From positions 310,001-374,000 of the forward strand of contig JADKGC010000006.1 of assembly GCA_016717205.1 (NCBI GenBank): DNA of 64,000 nt, in the 5' to 3' direction. The notes beneath the pieces are model-generated. The model ran no database searches. It saw nothing but the letters and a program-made list of their open reading frames with translations, and was not told the DNA's origin. Positions within the stretch are counted from its first letter, which is position 1. Each line of letters starts with the position of its first letter. Of this stretch, positions 30,107 to 40,076 are shown piece after piece. The translations under genes and the position numbers were made by a program. This stretch comes from Candidatus Flexifilum breve (GTDB lineage Bacteria > Chloroflexota > Anaerolineae > Aggregatilineales > Phototrophicaceae).

Positions 30107-33100
30107 TCACGACACGGGCAGATACAGGTAATTTTCGGCGAGGGCAGCGAGTTCGGCGTTGAGATTGAGTTCTGCTCCATTGGCGAGCTGCTGTTCGAAT
30201 CGAGCCGCGCCGAGGCGCTGTTTCAGGATAGGGCGCAGTCGGACGAGCAGCAAGCGGTTCTCATGGGTGAGCGCGGGCTGCGCCAAAAGGAGACCTTTCC
30301 AGCGCGCGGCGGTCTCCGGCTGATTGAAATGGATCGCCAGGATGGCCGCGGCGACGAGCACGCTCATGCTGGGCAGCGGCAGCCCAACCGCCAGCGTGAG
30401 TTCGATGGCCTGCGCCAGATACCTCTGCGCTCGCACATACTCCAAGCGGTTAGCATGCACCATCGCCAGCGCCGCCCGAGCATAAATCATACCGCGTCGA
30501 TCATTGAGCACTTCAAAGTGTTCCACGCTCTCGCGCAAGCGGTCAACGGCCAGCTCGAACTCCTCGCGCAGATAAGCCACCAGTCCAAGATCCCGCAGCG
30601 TCCGACCCACCCAGCGGCGGTTCCCCGCTCTCTGGAAGAACGCCAGACTCTGCGATAACAGGCCCTCCGCTTGCGGATAGTCACCGAGCAGGGTGTAGTT
30701 CGCCGCCAGACTGCAATTGGTCACGGCGAGGCCGTCGCGGTCGTTGATCGCACCGCGCACGGTGAGGCTGTCCTGAATGAGCGCCTCGGCCTGCCGGAGG
30801 TCGCCTTGCCGCAGGTGCAGAGCCGCGTGGGTGGTCAGCGCGAGGCCGAGGTTTCTCCACTGACCCATTTCGCGGAATATACGCACCGCTTCGGCAACGC
30901 GGAGCTGTGCGCTCCGGAAACGGCCTTGATCGGCGTCGAGCTGACCGAGATTATGCAGGAGGAGCCCTATGCGCACGCGGTCGCCGAGATGCTCGGCGAG
31001 GGCTAAGCCCTGTTCCCACAGCCTGCGCGCATCGCCGACCTGAGCCTGCTGGTCGGCGAGGATGCCCAGCGCGTTGAGAATGCCGACAACTTCTGGTTGT
31101 AGGTCGAGATCGTGATACAGCTTGAGGCTGGCTTCGAACTTGTGCCACGCGTCGATGTGCTCGCCACGATACAGGTGAACCTGCGCCAGCAGCTGCAGAC
31201 AGCGCGCGCTCTGGGCCCCCGCGTCGATCTCCTGACTGAGCCGCAGACCCGCTTCCGCATAGGTGACCGCGGGCATGAGTAAGGTCTGCGACAAACTCAC
31301 TTCCGCCAAGCCGATCAAGCTTGCACTGAGCGCGGCTGTATCAGCGAGTGCTTCGGCCAGCTCTACGCTGGTCTCGTAGTAGTTGGCAGCGGCGGCGGGC
31401 TGCGCCTGCCGGGACAGCAGGTCACCAAACAGTTGGAGCGCCCGCAGCTCGGCGCGATCACTGTCAGGTACCTTGTTTAACGCAATGAGATCGAGCGCCC
31501 GCCACAACCGACTTTGCGCCACCGAATATTTTCCGGTGAAGCGCACTGCTTGCGTCGCGGTCAGGAGGATGTATTCGACTTCCTTCGCCGGATCACCTGC
31601 GCGCTGCCAGTGATCGAGGAGCGTCTCGGCGTACGCGAGGTAGCTCGGCGCGTCGGCATAGATGTCTTCGAGCGCCAAGGCGATTTCGCGGTGCAGCGAT
31701 GGCAGCTCGTCACCGAGGTCGCGGATCAACCGTTCGCGCAGTTTATCATGCGCAAAGCGCCAGCTTTCGTCACGATATTCCAGGACGGCGGCATCCGCGC
31801 ATGCGCTCAACCAGGCGAGCAGCGTGTGTCCGCCGAGCAGATCGGCCTGCGTGTTGAGCAGATCGAGCATCCGCAGGTCGAGCCAGCGCCCAGCAACCGC
31901 GGCGCGCTTGAGCAGTGCCGTGCCCCAGTCGGGCGCGCGCCCTAAGCGGTGGCTGACAATCGTCTCGACGCCGCCCACGAAGACCTGAGCGGGCAGGGTC
32001 ACTTCACCGATTCGGCTGAGCCCGCCGGCATGCTCCGCCAGCGCTCGCATGACTTCGATCAGAAAGTAGATGTTGCCTTCGGTCTCGTGTTCCAGGAGAT
32101 CGAGCACATCATCGCGGCGCCCCACTGACCCGATCATCGAGACTGACAGCACGGCGATCTGCTCGCTGTTCAGGCGGTCGAGCACGATGAGCGGCGCGTC
32201 GGGGAATTCCTGCGCGAGGGTCGGGCGCTCTTCCGGGCGGTATGAGGCGACCACCAACAGGGAGGTGTTGGGCAGGCTGGCCTGCAGGGCTGTGAGGGGT
32301 AGCAGACTTTCGACCGCCCAGTGCAGATCTTCGAGTACGAGCAGGGTGGGGCGTTGTTGCCGCTGGAACAGCCGCACAATCGTTTCGATCAAGCGCTGCC
32401 GCGCCGATTCACTGCTCACAATTGGAGCATCGGGGATGGGTCGATTGAGCAGTGTGTGGATATCCGGCACCAGCGGCTTGATCGTCGCCGCTTCCAGATC
32501 GTCGACGGGCGTCGCGAGCAGGAGCTGCCGCAGGGGTTCGCGCCATAACTGGTACGGGAGACCTCCGTTCTCGATGCCGTGTCCGCGCAAGACCGTGACG
32601 CCGCGATCAGCGCGCGGGTTTGCAATTCGTCGACCAGCCGCGATTTGCCCAGCCCGGATTCACCGCGGATGAGCCACAGGCCGCCTGTGCCCGTGCTCGC
32701 CTGCTGCAGCGCGTCGCTCAGAGTTTGGAGTTCGGCGCTGCGCCCCACGAAGTGCGCCGCTTGCAGCAAACTTTCCCGGGTGGCGCTGTCTTCCGCTTGC
32801 AGCGGTTGGCCAAGCGCCGCGCGCAGATCCGAGATCACCTCACCGGCATCGCTGTAGCGGTCATAGGGGTGTTTCTCAAGCAGGCGCTCGATGATGCGCA
32901 TCAGGGCGGGCGGCAGATTCACGCCGGTGAAATCGGGTTGGCTGTAGAGAATATCGTGCACGAGCGTGTCGATGTTCTCGATGCAGAATGGGTGATAGCC
33001 CGCAAAAAGCTGGTAAGCCAACACGCCGACCGCATGCAGATCGACCCCGACGGTCAGATACGGCGCCTGATCGTTGACGGAACTCAAGAGCACTTCCGGC

Positions 33101-33642
33101 GCCATGTAGGGTAGGGTGCCTAACGCATCACGCACTTCCCCCGGTGGAACCGACAGGCCAAAATCCAGCACCTTAACGCTGGGCGCGCCGGTCTGCGGAT
33201 GGCGTTCGACGAGCACATTGCTCGGTTTCAGATCCCGGTGCACAATACCGTGACGATGGATGTACATCAGGGCGCGCAGCAACTGTACCAGCAGGTCGGC
33301 TTTGTCACCCAATTCCAACCCACTCCCCGCTTTGAGGATGGAGCGGCCTCCCTGGATCAGTTCCATCGTAAAATAAGGCACATGATCCTGCGTAAAGCCG
33401 TAATCCAAGACGCTGATGATATTCGGATGCCGGAGCGCTGCCAGCGCTTGAAATTCGCGCGCGAGCTCAAGCTGAGTATCGGCGTCCAGTAGGCTGGCCT
33501 GCCGTCGGGATTGGGTCGCCGAGTAGACGCGTTTGAGCGCGACTTGGCGACCAGAGAGGCGGTCGAGGGCGCGATAGACGATGCCCATCCCACCTTCACC
33601 GAGTAACCCCTGCAGGATATAGCGTTGGTTGATAGTTTCCAT
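30107..33642 (-). CDS. Ser/Thr protein kinase with AAA ATPase and TPR domains, apparent frameshift
   Basis: A protein of about 1,180 residues in two frames. The first (from 33642) is a Hanks-type kinase: GEGGMGIVYRA loop, Lys37, HRDLKPSNVL, DFGLS and LPYMAPEVLL. It then enters an ATPase Walker A region, LIRGESGLGKSRLVDELQT. At about 32599-32604 the frame shifts: an extra G there would give ALIAGVTVLRGHGIENGGLP in one frame. The second frame carries the rest of the ATPase (LLVLEDLHWAVESLLPL) and a long TPR array to 30107. This kinase-ATPase-TPR build is common in Chloroflexota and myxobacteria as a signalling scaffold; targets unknown. Probably an assembly deletion in a G run. Confidence 0.75.
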
Positions 33643-33744
33643 GTAACTGGGCGGCTCCGGCGGATGTTGAAGGTTACAATGTGCCCATGACTAGCGTAAT
33701 ACAGTGTTGGTTAATAGCCCATTGAGATTTGCAAAGGAGCGGCC

Positions 33745-34860
33745 TTGACCGCATCGGCACCACGATTGCTCGAACTGGCGGGGATCTTCCTACGCCTCGG
33801 TGTGACCGCTTTTGGCGGTCCGGCGGCGCATATTGGTATGTTTCACGATGAGTTCGTCAAGCGGCGCGGTTGGCTCACCGACGAACACTTTCTCGATTTG
33901 CTTGGCGCGTCCAATCTCATTCCCGGCCCAAGTTCGACTGAAATGACCATGCACATTGGCTACGTGCGTGCCGGGTGGCGCGGTCTGTTGGTCGCGGGCG
34001 CATCGTTTATTCTGCCCGCCGCGGCGATCGTGATTGTGCTCGGGTGGCTGTACCAGTCCTACGGGACGACCCCCGCCGTTGATGGCTTGCTCTATGGCAT
34101 CAAGCCCGTCGTGATCGCTGTCATCGGGCAAGCGATTTGGAGTTTGGGGCGTAAAGCGTTTAAGTCGGGGCTGCTGGCGGGAGTCGGCGTGGCGGTGCTC
34201 GTGCTGAACCTGCTGGGGCTGAATGAGATCGCGCTGCTGCTGGGCGCGGCGGTATTCGTGATGCTGGTGCACAACCTGCGGCGCGTACCGACCGCTGCGA
34301 TCTTCTGGCTGCCGCTGGCGCAAGTCATTCCGGTGTCGCTCAACGAGCTCTTCCTGACGTTCCTCAAGATTGGCGCGGTGATCTACGGCAGCGGCTATGT
34401 ACTGCTGGCCTTTCTGCGCACTGACTTCATCGAGCGGTTGGGCTGGCTGACGGATCGGCAGCTCTTGGACGCGGTGGCGATTGGGCAGTTCACGCCGGGG
34501 CCGCTCTTCACGACGGCGACGTTCATCGGCTACGAACTGCTGGGCGTGCCCGGTGCGATTGTGGCGACGCTCGGCATATTTTTGCCGGGCTTCATCCTCG
34601 TGCTGATCACGAACCCGTTCATTCCTAGAATGCGCCAATCGCGGTGGACGGCGGCGCTGCTGGATGGGGTCAACGCGGCGGCGATCGGACTCATGGCGGC
34701 GGTCACGTTGGAAATCGCGCGCGCCGCGCTGATCGATCCGCTGACGATCGCGTTGACGGTGGTCGCTGCCGTGCTGCTGATTCGCTACAAGGTCAATTCA
34801 ACGTGGCTGATCCTCGGCGGCGGTGTGATCGGGTTGGCGGCCCGCTTGCTCGGCGGTTGA
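33745..34860 (+). CDS. chrA: Chromate transporter ChrA
   Basis: A 371-residue inner-membrane protein with the duplicated CHR domain. The halves begin with related blocks, FLRLGVTAFGGPAAHIGMF ... SNLIPGPSSTEM and FLKIGAVIYGSGYVLLAFL ... GQFTPGPLFTTA. About ten helices are seen. Family members export chromate and reduce its uptake; other anions are possible. The start is a TTG preceded by AAGGAG six bases upstream. It converges on the polyferredoxin gene with only two bases between the stops. Confidence 0.85.
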   Translation: MTASAPRLLELAGIFLRLGVTAFGGPAAHIGMFHDEFVKRRGWLTDEHFLDLLGASNLIPGPSSTEMTMHIGYVRAGWRGLLVAGASFILPAAAIVIVLGWLYQSYGTTPAVDGLLYGIKPVVIAVIGQAIWSLGRKAFKSGLLAGVGVAVLVLNLLGLNEIALLLGAAVFVMLVHNLRRVPTAAIFWLPLAQVIPVSLNELFLTFLKIGAVIYGSGYVLLAFLRTDFIERLGWLTDRQLLDAVAIGQFTPGPLFTTATFIGYELLGVPGAIVATLGIFLPGFILVLITNPFIPRMRQSRWTAALLDGVNAAAIGLMAAVTLEIARAALIDPLTIALTVVAAVLLIRYKVNSTWLILGGGVIGLAARLLGG

Positions 34861-34862
34861 AC

Positions 34863-35867
34863 TCACTCTACGGGAAGTGTCGGCAGGTTGTCTTTGAAGC
34901 GCAGCAGTCGCCCGAACTTGATCCCGCGCAGCCAGTCGACATCGGCGTGCCGTTTGCGTACACGCAGCTTTTCCGGGCCGCTGTCGTGCTTCAGCGACAG
35001 GCTCAGTGCGTCTTTTGGGCACACATTGATGCAGTTCATGCACAGCGTGCATTCGGTCGACGTCACGCGCTGCCCGATGGTCACGTACTGCGGAATCTGG
35101 ATATCCATTGGGCAGATCAGCGCGCAGGCGTGGCAGTCGTTGCACTTGGCGGCGTCCCCGGTGATGCGTAGGAGCGCGCGGCTCGAACTCAGCTTGAGCG
35201 GCACGTTGATCGGGCACACATATTTGCAGAAGGCGCGGTTATCCTTGAGGACGACGGCGATCAGGATGCCGGAGAGGATATACAGCCCCGCGCTGACGAG
35301 AAACCACAGCAAACCGCTCACCCCATTCGCGCCATCACGGTAGCCGTAACCAAACCAGAAAAGTAGTACCAGACCCAAACTGATGGCGAAATGGGCATAG
35401 CGCAGCCACCCCCAGCGACCGTGTAAACGCCCTTTGCTGCGGCGGTAGGGCAGTTGGTCGAAGAGCGCGGCGAACCAGCACGCCCACCCGCACCACACGC
35501 GACCGAACAGCAGCGGCCCGGCGATCTTCGCCAGCGTATAGTGCAGCACGGCGGGATGTGTGAGCGTGAGCAGCGCGCCGAAGAACAGACCTTCGATTTG
35601 CATGTTGCCGCGCCCGGAGAAGACCGTCATGCTGAACAGGATCGCGCCCATCAGGAAGATGATGAGGCGGCGCACCGCGTTGCGCTGCTTGCGCGGCGCG
35701 ACTACGTACAACGTGATGGCCAGCGCTTCCGAGATGATGAGGTCGATCACGATGAAGGTGGGCAACTGGTCGCGGAACGCGAGACTGCCGACGGCGAAGA
35801 CGAGAATCCAGATGAAGAGTGCCGGGCGGAGGTCGAGTCGTTTGGTTTGCGGGGCGCGGGTGGTCAT
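34863..35867 (-). CDS. Membrane 4Fe-4S polyferredoxin (NapH/CcoG-like)
   Basis: A 334-residue membrane electron-transfer protein. Four or five transmembrane helices alternate with cysteine motifs GRVWCGWACWF and FCKYVCPIN. The C-terminal part holds two 4Fe-4S ferredoxin motifs, CNDCHACALICP and CTLCMNCINVCP. The build is that of NapH/CcoG/YccM-type proteins, which pass electrons between quinone and an exported or copper-linked partner; no partner gene is adjacent. The frame is open to 35909, but the ATG at 35867 (MTTRAPQTKRLDL) gives a more usual N terminus. Confidence 0.82.
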   Translation of the reverse strand: MTTRAPQTKRLDLRPALFIWILVFAVGSLAFRDQLPTFIVIDLIISEALAITLYVVAPRKQRNAVRRLIIFLMGAILFSMTVFSGRGNMQIEGLFFGALLTLTHPAVLHYTLAKIAGPLLFGRVWCGWACWFAALFDQLPYRRSKGRLHGRWGWLRYAHFAISLGLVLLFWFGYGYRDGANGVSGLLWFLVSAGLYILSGILIAVVLKDNRAFCKYVCPINVPLKLSSSRALLRITGDAAKCNDCHACALICPMDIQIPQYVTIGQRVTSTECTLCMNCINVCPKDALSLSLKHDSGPEKLRVRKRHADVDWLRGIKFGRLLRFKDNLPTLPVE

Positions 35868-35993
35868 GTACGAGGCTTCTTTCACTACTTCGGTCATTGT
35901 AGTCCGCATTCAGTGCGTTGAGAGTCACCAAATACCCATGATTTTTGGAGGAGAGAACCCAACCTGCACAAACCACCGTTTCCCGTACGCCCC

Positions 35994-36022
35994 TTTACAA
36001 ACGAGCGCGGCCTCTGTAGAGT
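35994..36022 (+). promoter_or_regulatory. Possible promoter of the L,D-transpeptidase gene
   Basis: TTTACA (35994-35999), 17-bp spacer, TAGAGT (36017-36022). A moderate match with correct spacing, 34 bp before the ATG. Confidence 0.4.
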
Positions 36023-36055
36023 TTTGGACGCTTTCGTTTGGTTAGAGGTCCGGAT

Positions 36056-37147
36056 ATGAGACGACTTTTACTGCTATTGCTGGTTCTCTTGGTGCTTGCC
36101 CCGGCGGCATCCGCGCAGACGCTGGAATTTGACCCGACGGTATGTGCGGAATACGACGATGGCGGCGAACTCGGCGCGGATTGCCTCGCGATGATCGAAG
36201 CGTACCCGCGTCCGCCGCATGTCGAGGCAATTGACCTCGACGCGTACACGCTCGACACCTACAGTTTCTGGCGCATCGGCCCGGATGCCACGCCGACTTA
36301 TGCGGCGGCGGGTGGTGAAGCGAACGGCGAAATCCCGGCAGGCTTCAATTTCGTGCGCGCCATCGACCTCAGTGTCGAGGGGTGGATGCAGATCGAAGAT
36401 GGACGCTGGATTGACCGCGACTTGGCACGCTGGACGCAGCCTTCGTACTTCACAGGCGTCACGATTGACGATGGTCTGGAGTATCCGTTCGCGTGGGTGC
36501 TGGATCTCAGCCGCATCTATACGTCGGAATACCCCGGCGGGCCGTATTCGACCGCCACCAATCGCTGGATTGACCGCTACGAACGCGTCAACATCTTCTC
36601 GGTCGCGTATGACGATGAAGGCTGGCGCTGGTACATGATCGGGCCAAACCAGTGGGTCGAACAGCGGTTTGTCGCCAAAGCGCAGCGCACAGAACGCCCG
36701 GAAGGCGTTGCCGAAGATGCCAAGTGGATCGCTGTTGACCTGTACGAGCAGACACTCGTCGCTTACGAAGGCGATACGCCCGTGTTCGCGACGCTCGTGT
36801 CGACTGGGCTGGAAGGCTTTGAGACGAACGAAGGGCTGTTCGATGTCTGGGCGAGCTTGCCCGCCGATGCGATGGCCGGGGCGACGGGTGCCCCGAGCGC
36901 CTATGCGCTGCAAAGCGTGCCGTGGGTGATGTATTTTGACAACAGTATCAGCCTGCATGGAACATACTGGCATGACCTGTTCGGCTACCGACAGAGCCAT
37001 GGCTGCGTTAACCTGACGGTGAGCGATGCGCGTTGGGTGTTCACGTGGATGCACGGCGGCTCTGACTGGGAAGTCACCCGCGATGCCAGCGTACCGGTGT
37101 ACGTGTACAGCTCGGGCGAATACGGGGTGACGGCGACAGGTCTGTAA
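36056..37147 (+). CDS. Secreted L,D-transpeptidase (YkuD domain)
   Basis: A 363-residue exported enzyme that would form 3-3 cross-links or attach proteins in peptidoglycan. A signal peptide (MRRLLLLLLVLLVLAPAASA) is followed by a long N-terminal domain of unknown fold. The YkuD domain covers about 225-340. The catalytic motif is SHGCVN, with Cys317 and His315, and an upstream SLHGTYWHD supplies the second conserved His. The start is the ATG at 36056 with AGAGG eight bases upstream; an in-frame TTG at 36038 is weaker. A strong terminator follows. Confidence 0.87.
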   Translation: MRRLLLLLLVLLVLAPAASAQTLEFDPTVCAEYDDGGELGADCLAMIEAYPRPPHVEAIDLDAYTLDTYSFWRIGPDATPTYAAAGGEANGEIPAGFNFVRAIDLSVEGWMQIEDGRWIDRDLARWTQPSYFTGVTIDDGLEYPFAWVLDLSRIYTSEYPGGPYSTATNRWIDRYERVNIFSVAYDDEGWRWYMIGPNQWVEQRFVAKAQRTERPEGVAEDAKWIAVDLYEQTLVAYEGDTPVFATLVSTGLEGFETNEGLFDVWASLPADAMAGATGAPSAYALQSVPWVMYFDNSISLHGTYWHDLFGYRQSHGCVNLTVSDARWVFTWMHGGSDWEVTRDASVPVYVYSSGEYGVTATGL

Positions 37148-37198
37148 CGCATAACCCTAAGTCACGAAGTCATTTCGGGGGAGGGGCCAGCAAGCCTG

Positions 37199-37226
37199 CG
37201 GGACGCTCAAGCGAGCGTCCCGTTTT
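37199..37226 (+). terminator. Intrinsic terminator after the L,D-transpeptidase gene
   Basis: A perfect 10-bp stem (CGGGACGCTC / GAGCGTCCCG), AAGC loop, then TTTT. It lies 52 bp past the stop and just before the end of the convergent methyltransferase gene. Confidence 0.85.
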
Positions 37227-37240
37227 GATTCCTCCCGCGG

Positions 37241-37958
37241 TTACCGCTTCTGGTAAATGCCGACCAGATGCACGCGGCTTTTGGGGTTGAAGCGGTCGAT
37301 CAGCGCTTCAATCAGGATGCTCACGCGGAACAGGATTTCGTTGAAGGCCAGATACGACGGGTCGCTGATGTGGTCAAAGCGCACGGGGCGCAGCGCCGTG
37401 CCGCGCAGCGCCGCGGTCAATGTCCCGCTGCGAGTTGGCGCGGTAGTAGGTCGGGTTGATGAAATGCTCGTCGCGCGCATAGATCGCATGGACGATCCGC
37501 TGACTGATCGCGCTGGGCACAAGGCGGCGCAGCCACACGGCGTAGTTGCCCTTATTCGGCGTGATGAACATAACGCGTCCGCCCGGTTTCAGCACGCGGC
37601 TGAACTCGCTGAACACCGCCGCCGGATCGGGTAAATGTTCCAGCACCCATGAGCACGTGATCAGCGTGAACGAGTTGTCGGCAAAGGGGAGCGCGCTCAG
37701 GTCGGCTTCAACCGCCTCCGGGATTTCGAGCTGCTCGGCGAAGGCGGACACGTAGCGATCCACGCCCGTCACCCGGCGCGCACGCCCCACCATGCCTTTG
37801 ACCAACCCGCCCGGGCCGCAGCCGGCATCGAGCAGCAAAGTGTCCGCGTCGACGAGGTTGTCGAGCAGTTCGTCGTAGATTTCCAACGCGGGACGATAAC
37901 CCGCTTTGATCTGTTTGTAGCGGGCGCGCATGCGCTCCTGCCGGTCAAGGGTATACAT
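37241..37958 (-). CDS. Class I SAM-dependent methyltransferase, apparent frameshift
   Basis: A methyltransferase of about 238 residues. The first frame (from 37958) contains motif I LLLDAGCGPGGLVKGM, the acidic motif II GVDRYVS and post-motif regions (CSWVLEHLPDPAAVF, RVLKPGGRVMFITPN). Near 37410-37417 the frame shifts. The C-terminal part (ALRGTALRPVRFDHISDPSY to VHLVGIYQKR) is read in another frame and ends at 37241. A one-base change in the GC-rich run would rejoin them. The substrate is unknown. Its start overlaps the asparaginase stop (TGATG). Confidence 0.7.
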
Positions 37959-38915
37959 CAGATGACTACTTTCAGTTCACCCGCGTTGGCTCCCGTGTGA
38001 ATCGGGATCGCGGTCGGGTAGGCGGCGCGTAAGCGATCGTGTTCTTCAGGTGACAAGTGGCCGTAGCGCGCCAGAACTTCGCCGAGCACGGGCATGAGCG
38101 CGCGCGTCGACCCATCGCTGATCTTGAGCGCGAGGCCGATGCCTGCTTCCGGGATGCACAGGGCAAACAGGCCTTCGGATCCATCTTTGGCGACGATGCG
38201 CCCGCCTGTCACCTGCATGAGCGTCGTATCCATGCGGCGTTGGCCGCTCATCAGCACCGGGTGAGCACGCATGGCGTCCGGGATACGCGGGATGGCGCTC
38301 AGGCGAGCGAACGCCAGCGCGACCGCGTAGAGCGAAATGCCGAAGGTTGGCACGCTGCACCCGTCGAGGGCGACGGCCATACGCGTCGCGCCGGTTGCGT
38401 GACCAAGATACTCGCGGATGGCGATTTGCAGCGGGTGCTCCGCGTGTTCGTACGCTTCGATGTCCCAGCCCATGGCGCGGCAGATGGCGAGCATGCCCGT
38501 GTGTTTGCCGGAACACGGGTGATGCAGCGCGGTTGGTTTCTCACCCCGGTTCGCCAGCGCTTCGGCGGCTTTGCGATCCAGCGGCGCGGAGACACCACAG
38601 TGCAGGTCAGCCACGGATGCGCCAATGCGTTCCAGTACGCCGCGCATCAGCGCGACCTGCTCGGGCCGTGCCGCCGTGCGAGCCGCACATCACCGCCAGT
38701 TCTTCCTGCGTGATGGCGAAGCGTTCTGCTGTACCCGATTCGACCACGTACCCGGCTTGAAACGGCTTGGCGATGGAACGCAGCCACACGGGCTGAATCG
38801 GCTCGCCGAGCGCGTGGATCAGCTTGCCAGATTGGCCGAAGATGGCAAGGCTGCCGCGGTGCACCGATTCGATGTGGTCACCGCGCATGACATGGAGGAG
38901 TTCAACGTCGTTCAT
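37958..38915 (-). CDS. L-asparaginase II-family protein, apparent frameshift
   Basis: A protein of about 319 residues related to the thermolabile asparaginase II family (PF06089), which hydrolyses asparagine to aspartate and ammonia. The first frame (from 38915) gives SIAKPFQAGYVVESGTAERF and ELAVMCGSHGG. The family then continues in another frame with PEQVALMRGVLERIG, HHPCSGKHTGMLAICRAMG and ALDGCSVPTFGISLYAVALA. The break is at the GGG run 38663-38665 (CCC on the coding strand); removing one C gives SHGGTAEQVALM in a single frame. It overlaps the DegT gene (ATGA) and the methyltransferase gene (TGATG). Confidence 0.75.
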
Positions 38916-40033
38916 AGCCTCTGCTCGTTTCGGTAGTCGAGAATTGCTGCGATGATGCGTTCAGGCGGGTCGCCGGGCCACGTGAGCGGCAGATTGAGAA
39001 TACACTCCGCGAAGTGATCGGCGTGCGGGGTCGGCGGTTGATCGACCTCCGGACACAGCGCCCGGGTCATCGCTTGCAGCGACGGGTACCAGCGCGTCAC
39101 GTCTAGGCGCCGGGATTGCAAATAATCGAACAGGTCGCCGCGGACTTCTGGCGGCACGAGCAGCGGGTAGCGCCACAATACGGTATCGGCAGGGCGGGGC
39201 AGGGTGCGCCACGATCCACCAACCAGTCGATCATACTCACCCGCCCGGACGATCCGCAGCCCCAGACTCGTTTCGTAAACGGGATCACTTCTGAGGAAGG
39301 TCCTCAGCCGCTGATACACATCGACAAAGCCCTGTGACGGTGCATTATAAAGAATAATGTTACGGTAGATTTGGAATAATGTGGGATAAAGGCTCGAAAT
39401 TGGGATATTTTCGGTCTCAAACTGGTGAGTCGCCCAGTAGATCGTCAGCCACTGCTTTTCCAGCTCGGCGATGTGATCAGCGTACAGCGGCAGTGGCTCC
39501 ACGTGGCGTTTAATCTCGGCGGTGAGCTCTGCGTCGCTGCACAGCAATGCACCGCGATAACCCACATCGACCAGTTTGCCCGAACCGAAACTGAAGATCG
39601 AGGCGTCACCCCAACTGCCGACGCGGCTGTCGGGCATAATCATGGCTTGCGCCGCATCTTCGATGACTTTCGCACCGTGCTCGGTCGCCCACGCGCAGCT
39701 CTCAGCCATCGGCGCGGGCAGTCCGTACAGGTGACAGGGAATGACGGCGGCGGGTCGGTCAATACCCGCCGCGCTGAGGGTCTCGGGCGTGATCATGCCC
39801 GTTAGGGGATCGATATCGACGAGGATGGGGCGGTTCCCGCTGAGCAGGACCGCCCACAAGACGATATAGCAGGTATTGGCGGGGATGAGCACGGGCTGAT
39901 CCGTGAAGTCCCAAGCTTTCAAAGCCGCCCAGATCGCCGTCGCACCCCGTCCCGTGAAAATGACGTGGTCGCGCGCGGTGGCGGCGCGGAAGCGGTCGGC
40001 GACCTGCTGGCGGTATCTGTGACGGTATCCCAT
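38912..40033 (-). CDS. DegT/DnrJ/EryC1-family aminotransferase
   Basis: A 373-residue PLP-dependent enzyme of the sugar aminotransferase type. Landmarks are HVIFTGRGATAIWAALKA, the acidic motif in VIEDAAQAMI, and the PLP-binding lysine in FSFGSGKLVDVGYRGA. Family members aminate nucleotide-linked ketosugars for surface polysaccharides or natural products, but some act on other substrates; no glycosyltransferase or sugar-nucleotide gene is nearby. It overlaps the asparaginase gene by ATGA, so the two are probably co-translated. Confidence 0.8.
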   Translation of the reverse strand: MGYRHRYRQQVADRFRAATARDHVIFTGRGATAIWAALKAWDFTDQPVLIPANTCYIVLWAVLLSGNRPILVDIDPLTGMITPETLSAAGIDRPAAVIPCHLYGLPAPMAESCAWATEHGAKVIEDAAQAMIMPDSRVGSWGDASIFSFGSGKLVDVGYRGALLCSDAELTAEIKRHVEPLPLYADHIAELEKQWLTIYWATHQFETENIPISSLYPTLFQIYRNIILYNAPSQGFVDVYQRLRTFLRSDPVYETSLGLRIVRAGEYDRLVGGSWRTLPRPADTVLWRYPLLVPPEVRGDLFDYLQSRRLDVTRWYPSLQAMTRALCPEVDQPPTPHADHFAECILNLPLTWPGDPPERIIAAILDYRNEQRL

Positions 40034-40076
40034 ACTATTAATGATAGCTGAGACTGAGCACGGCGGGCAAGCGCAC

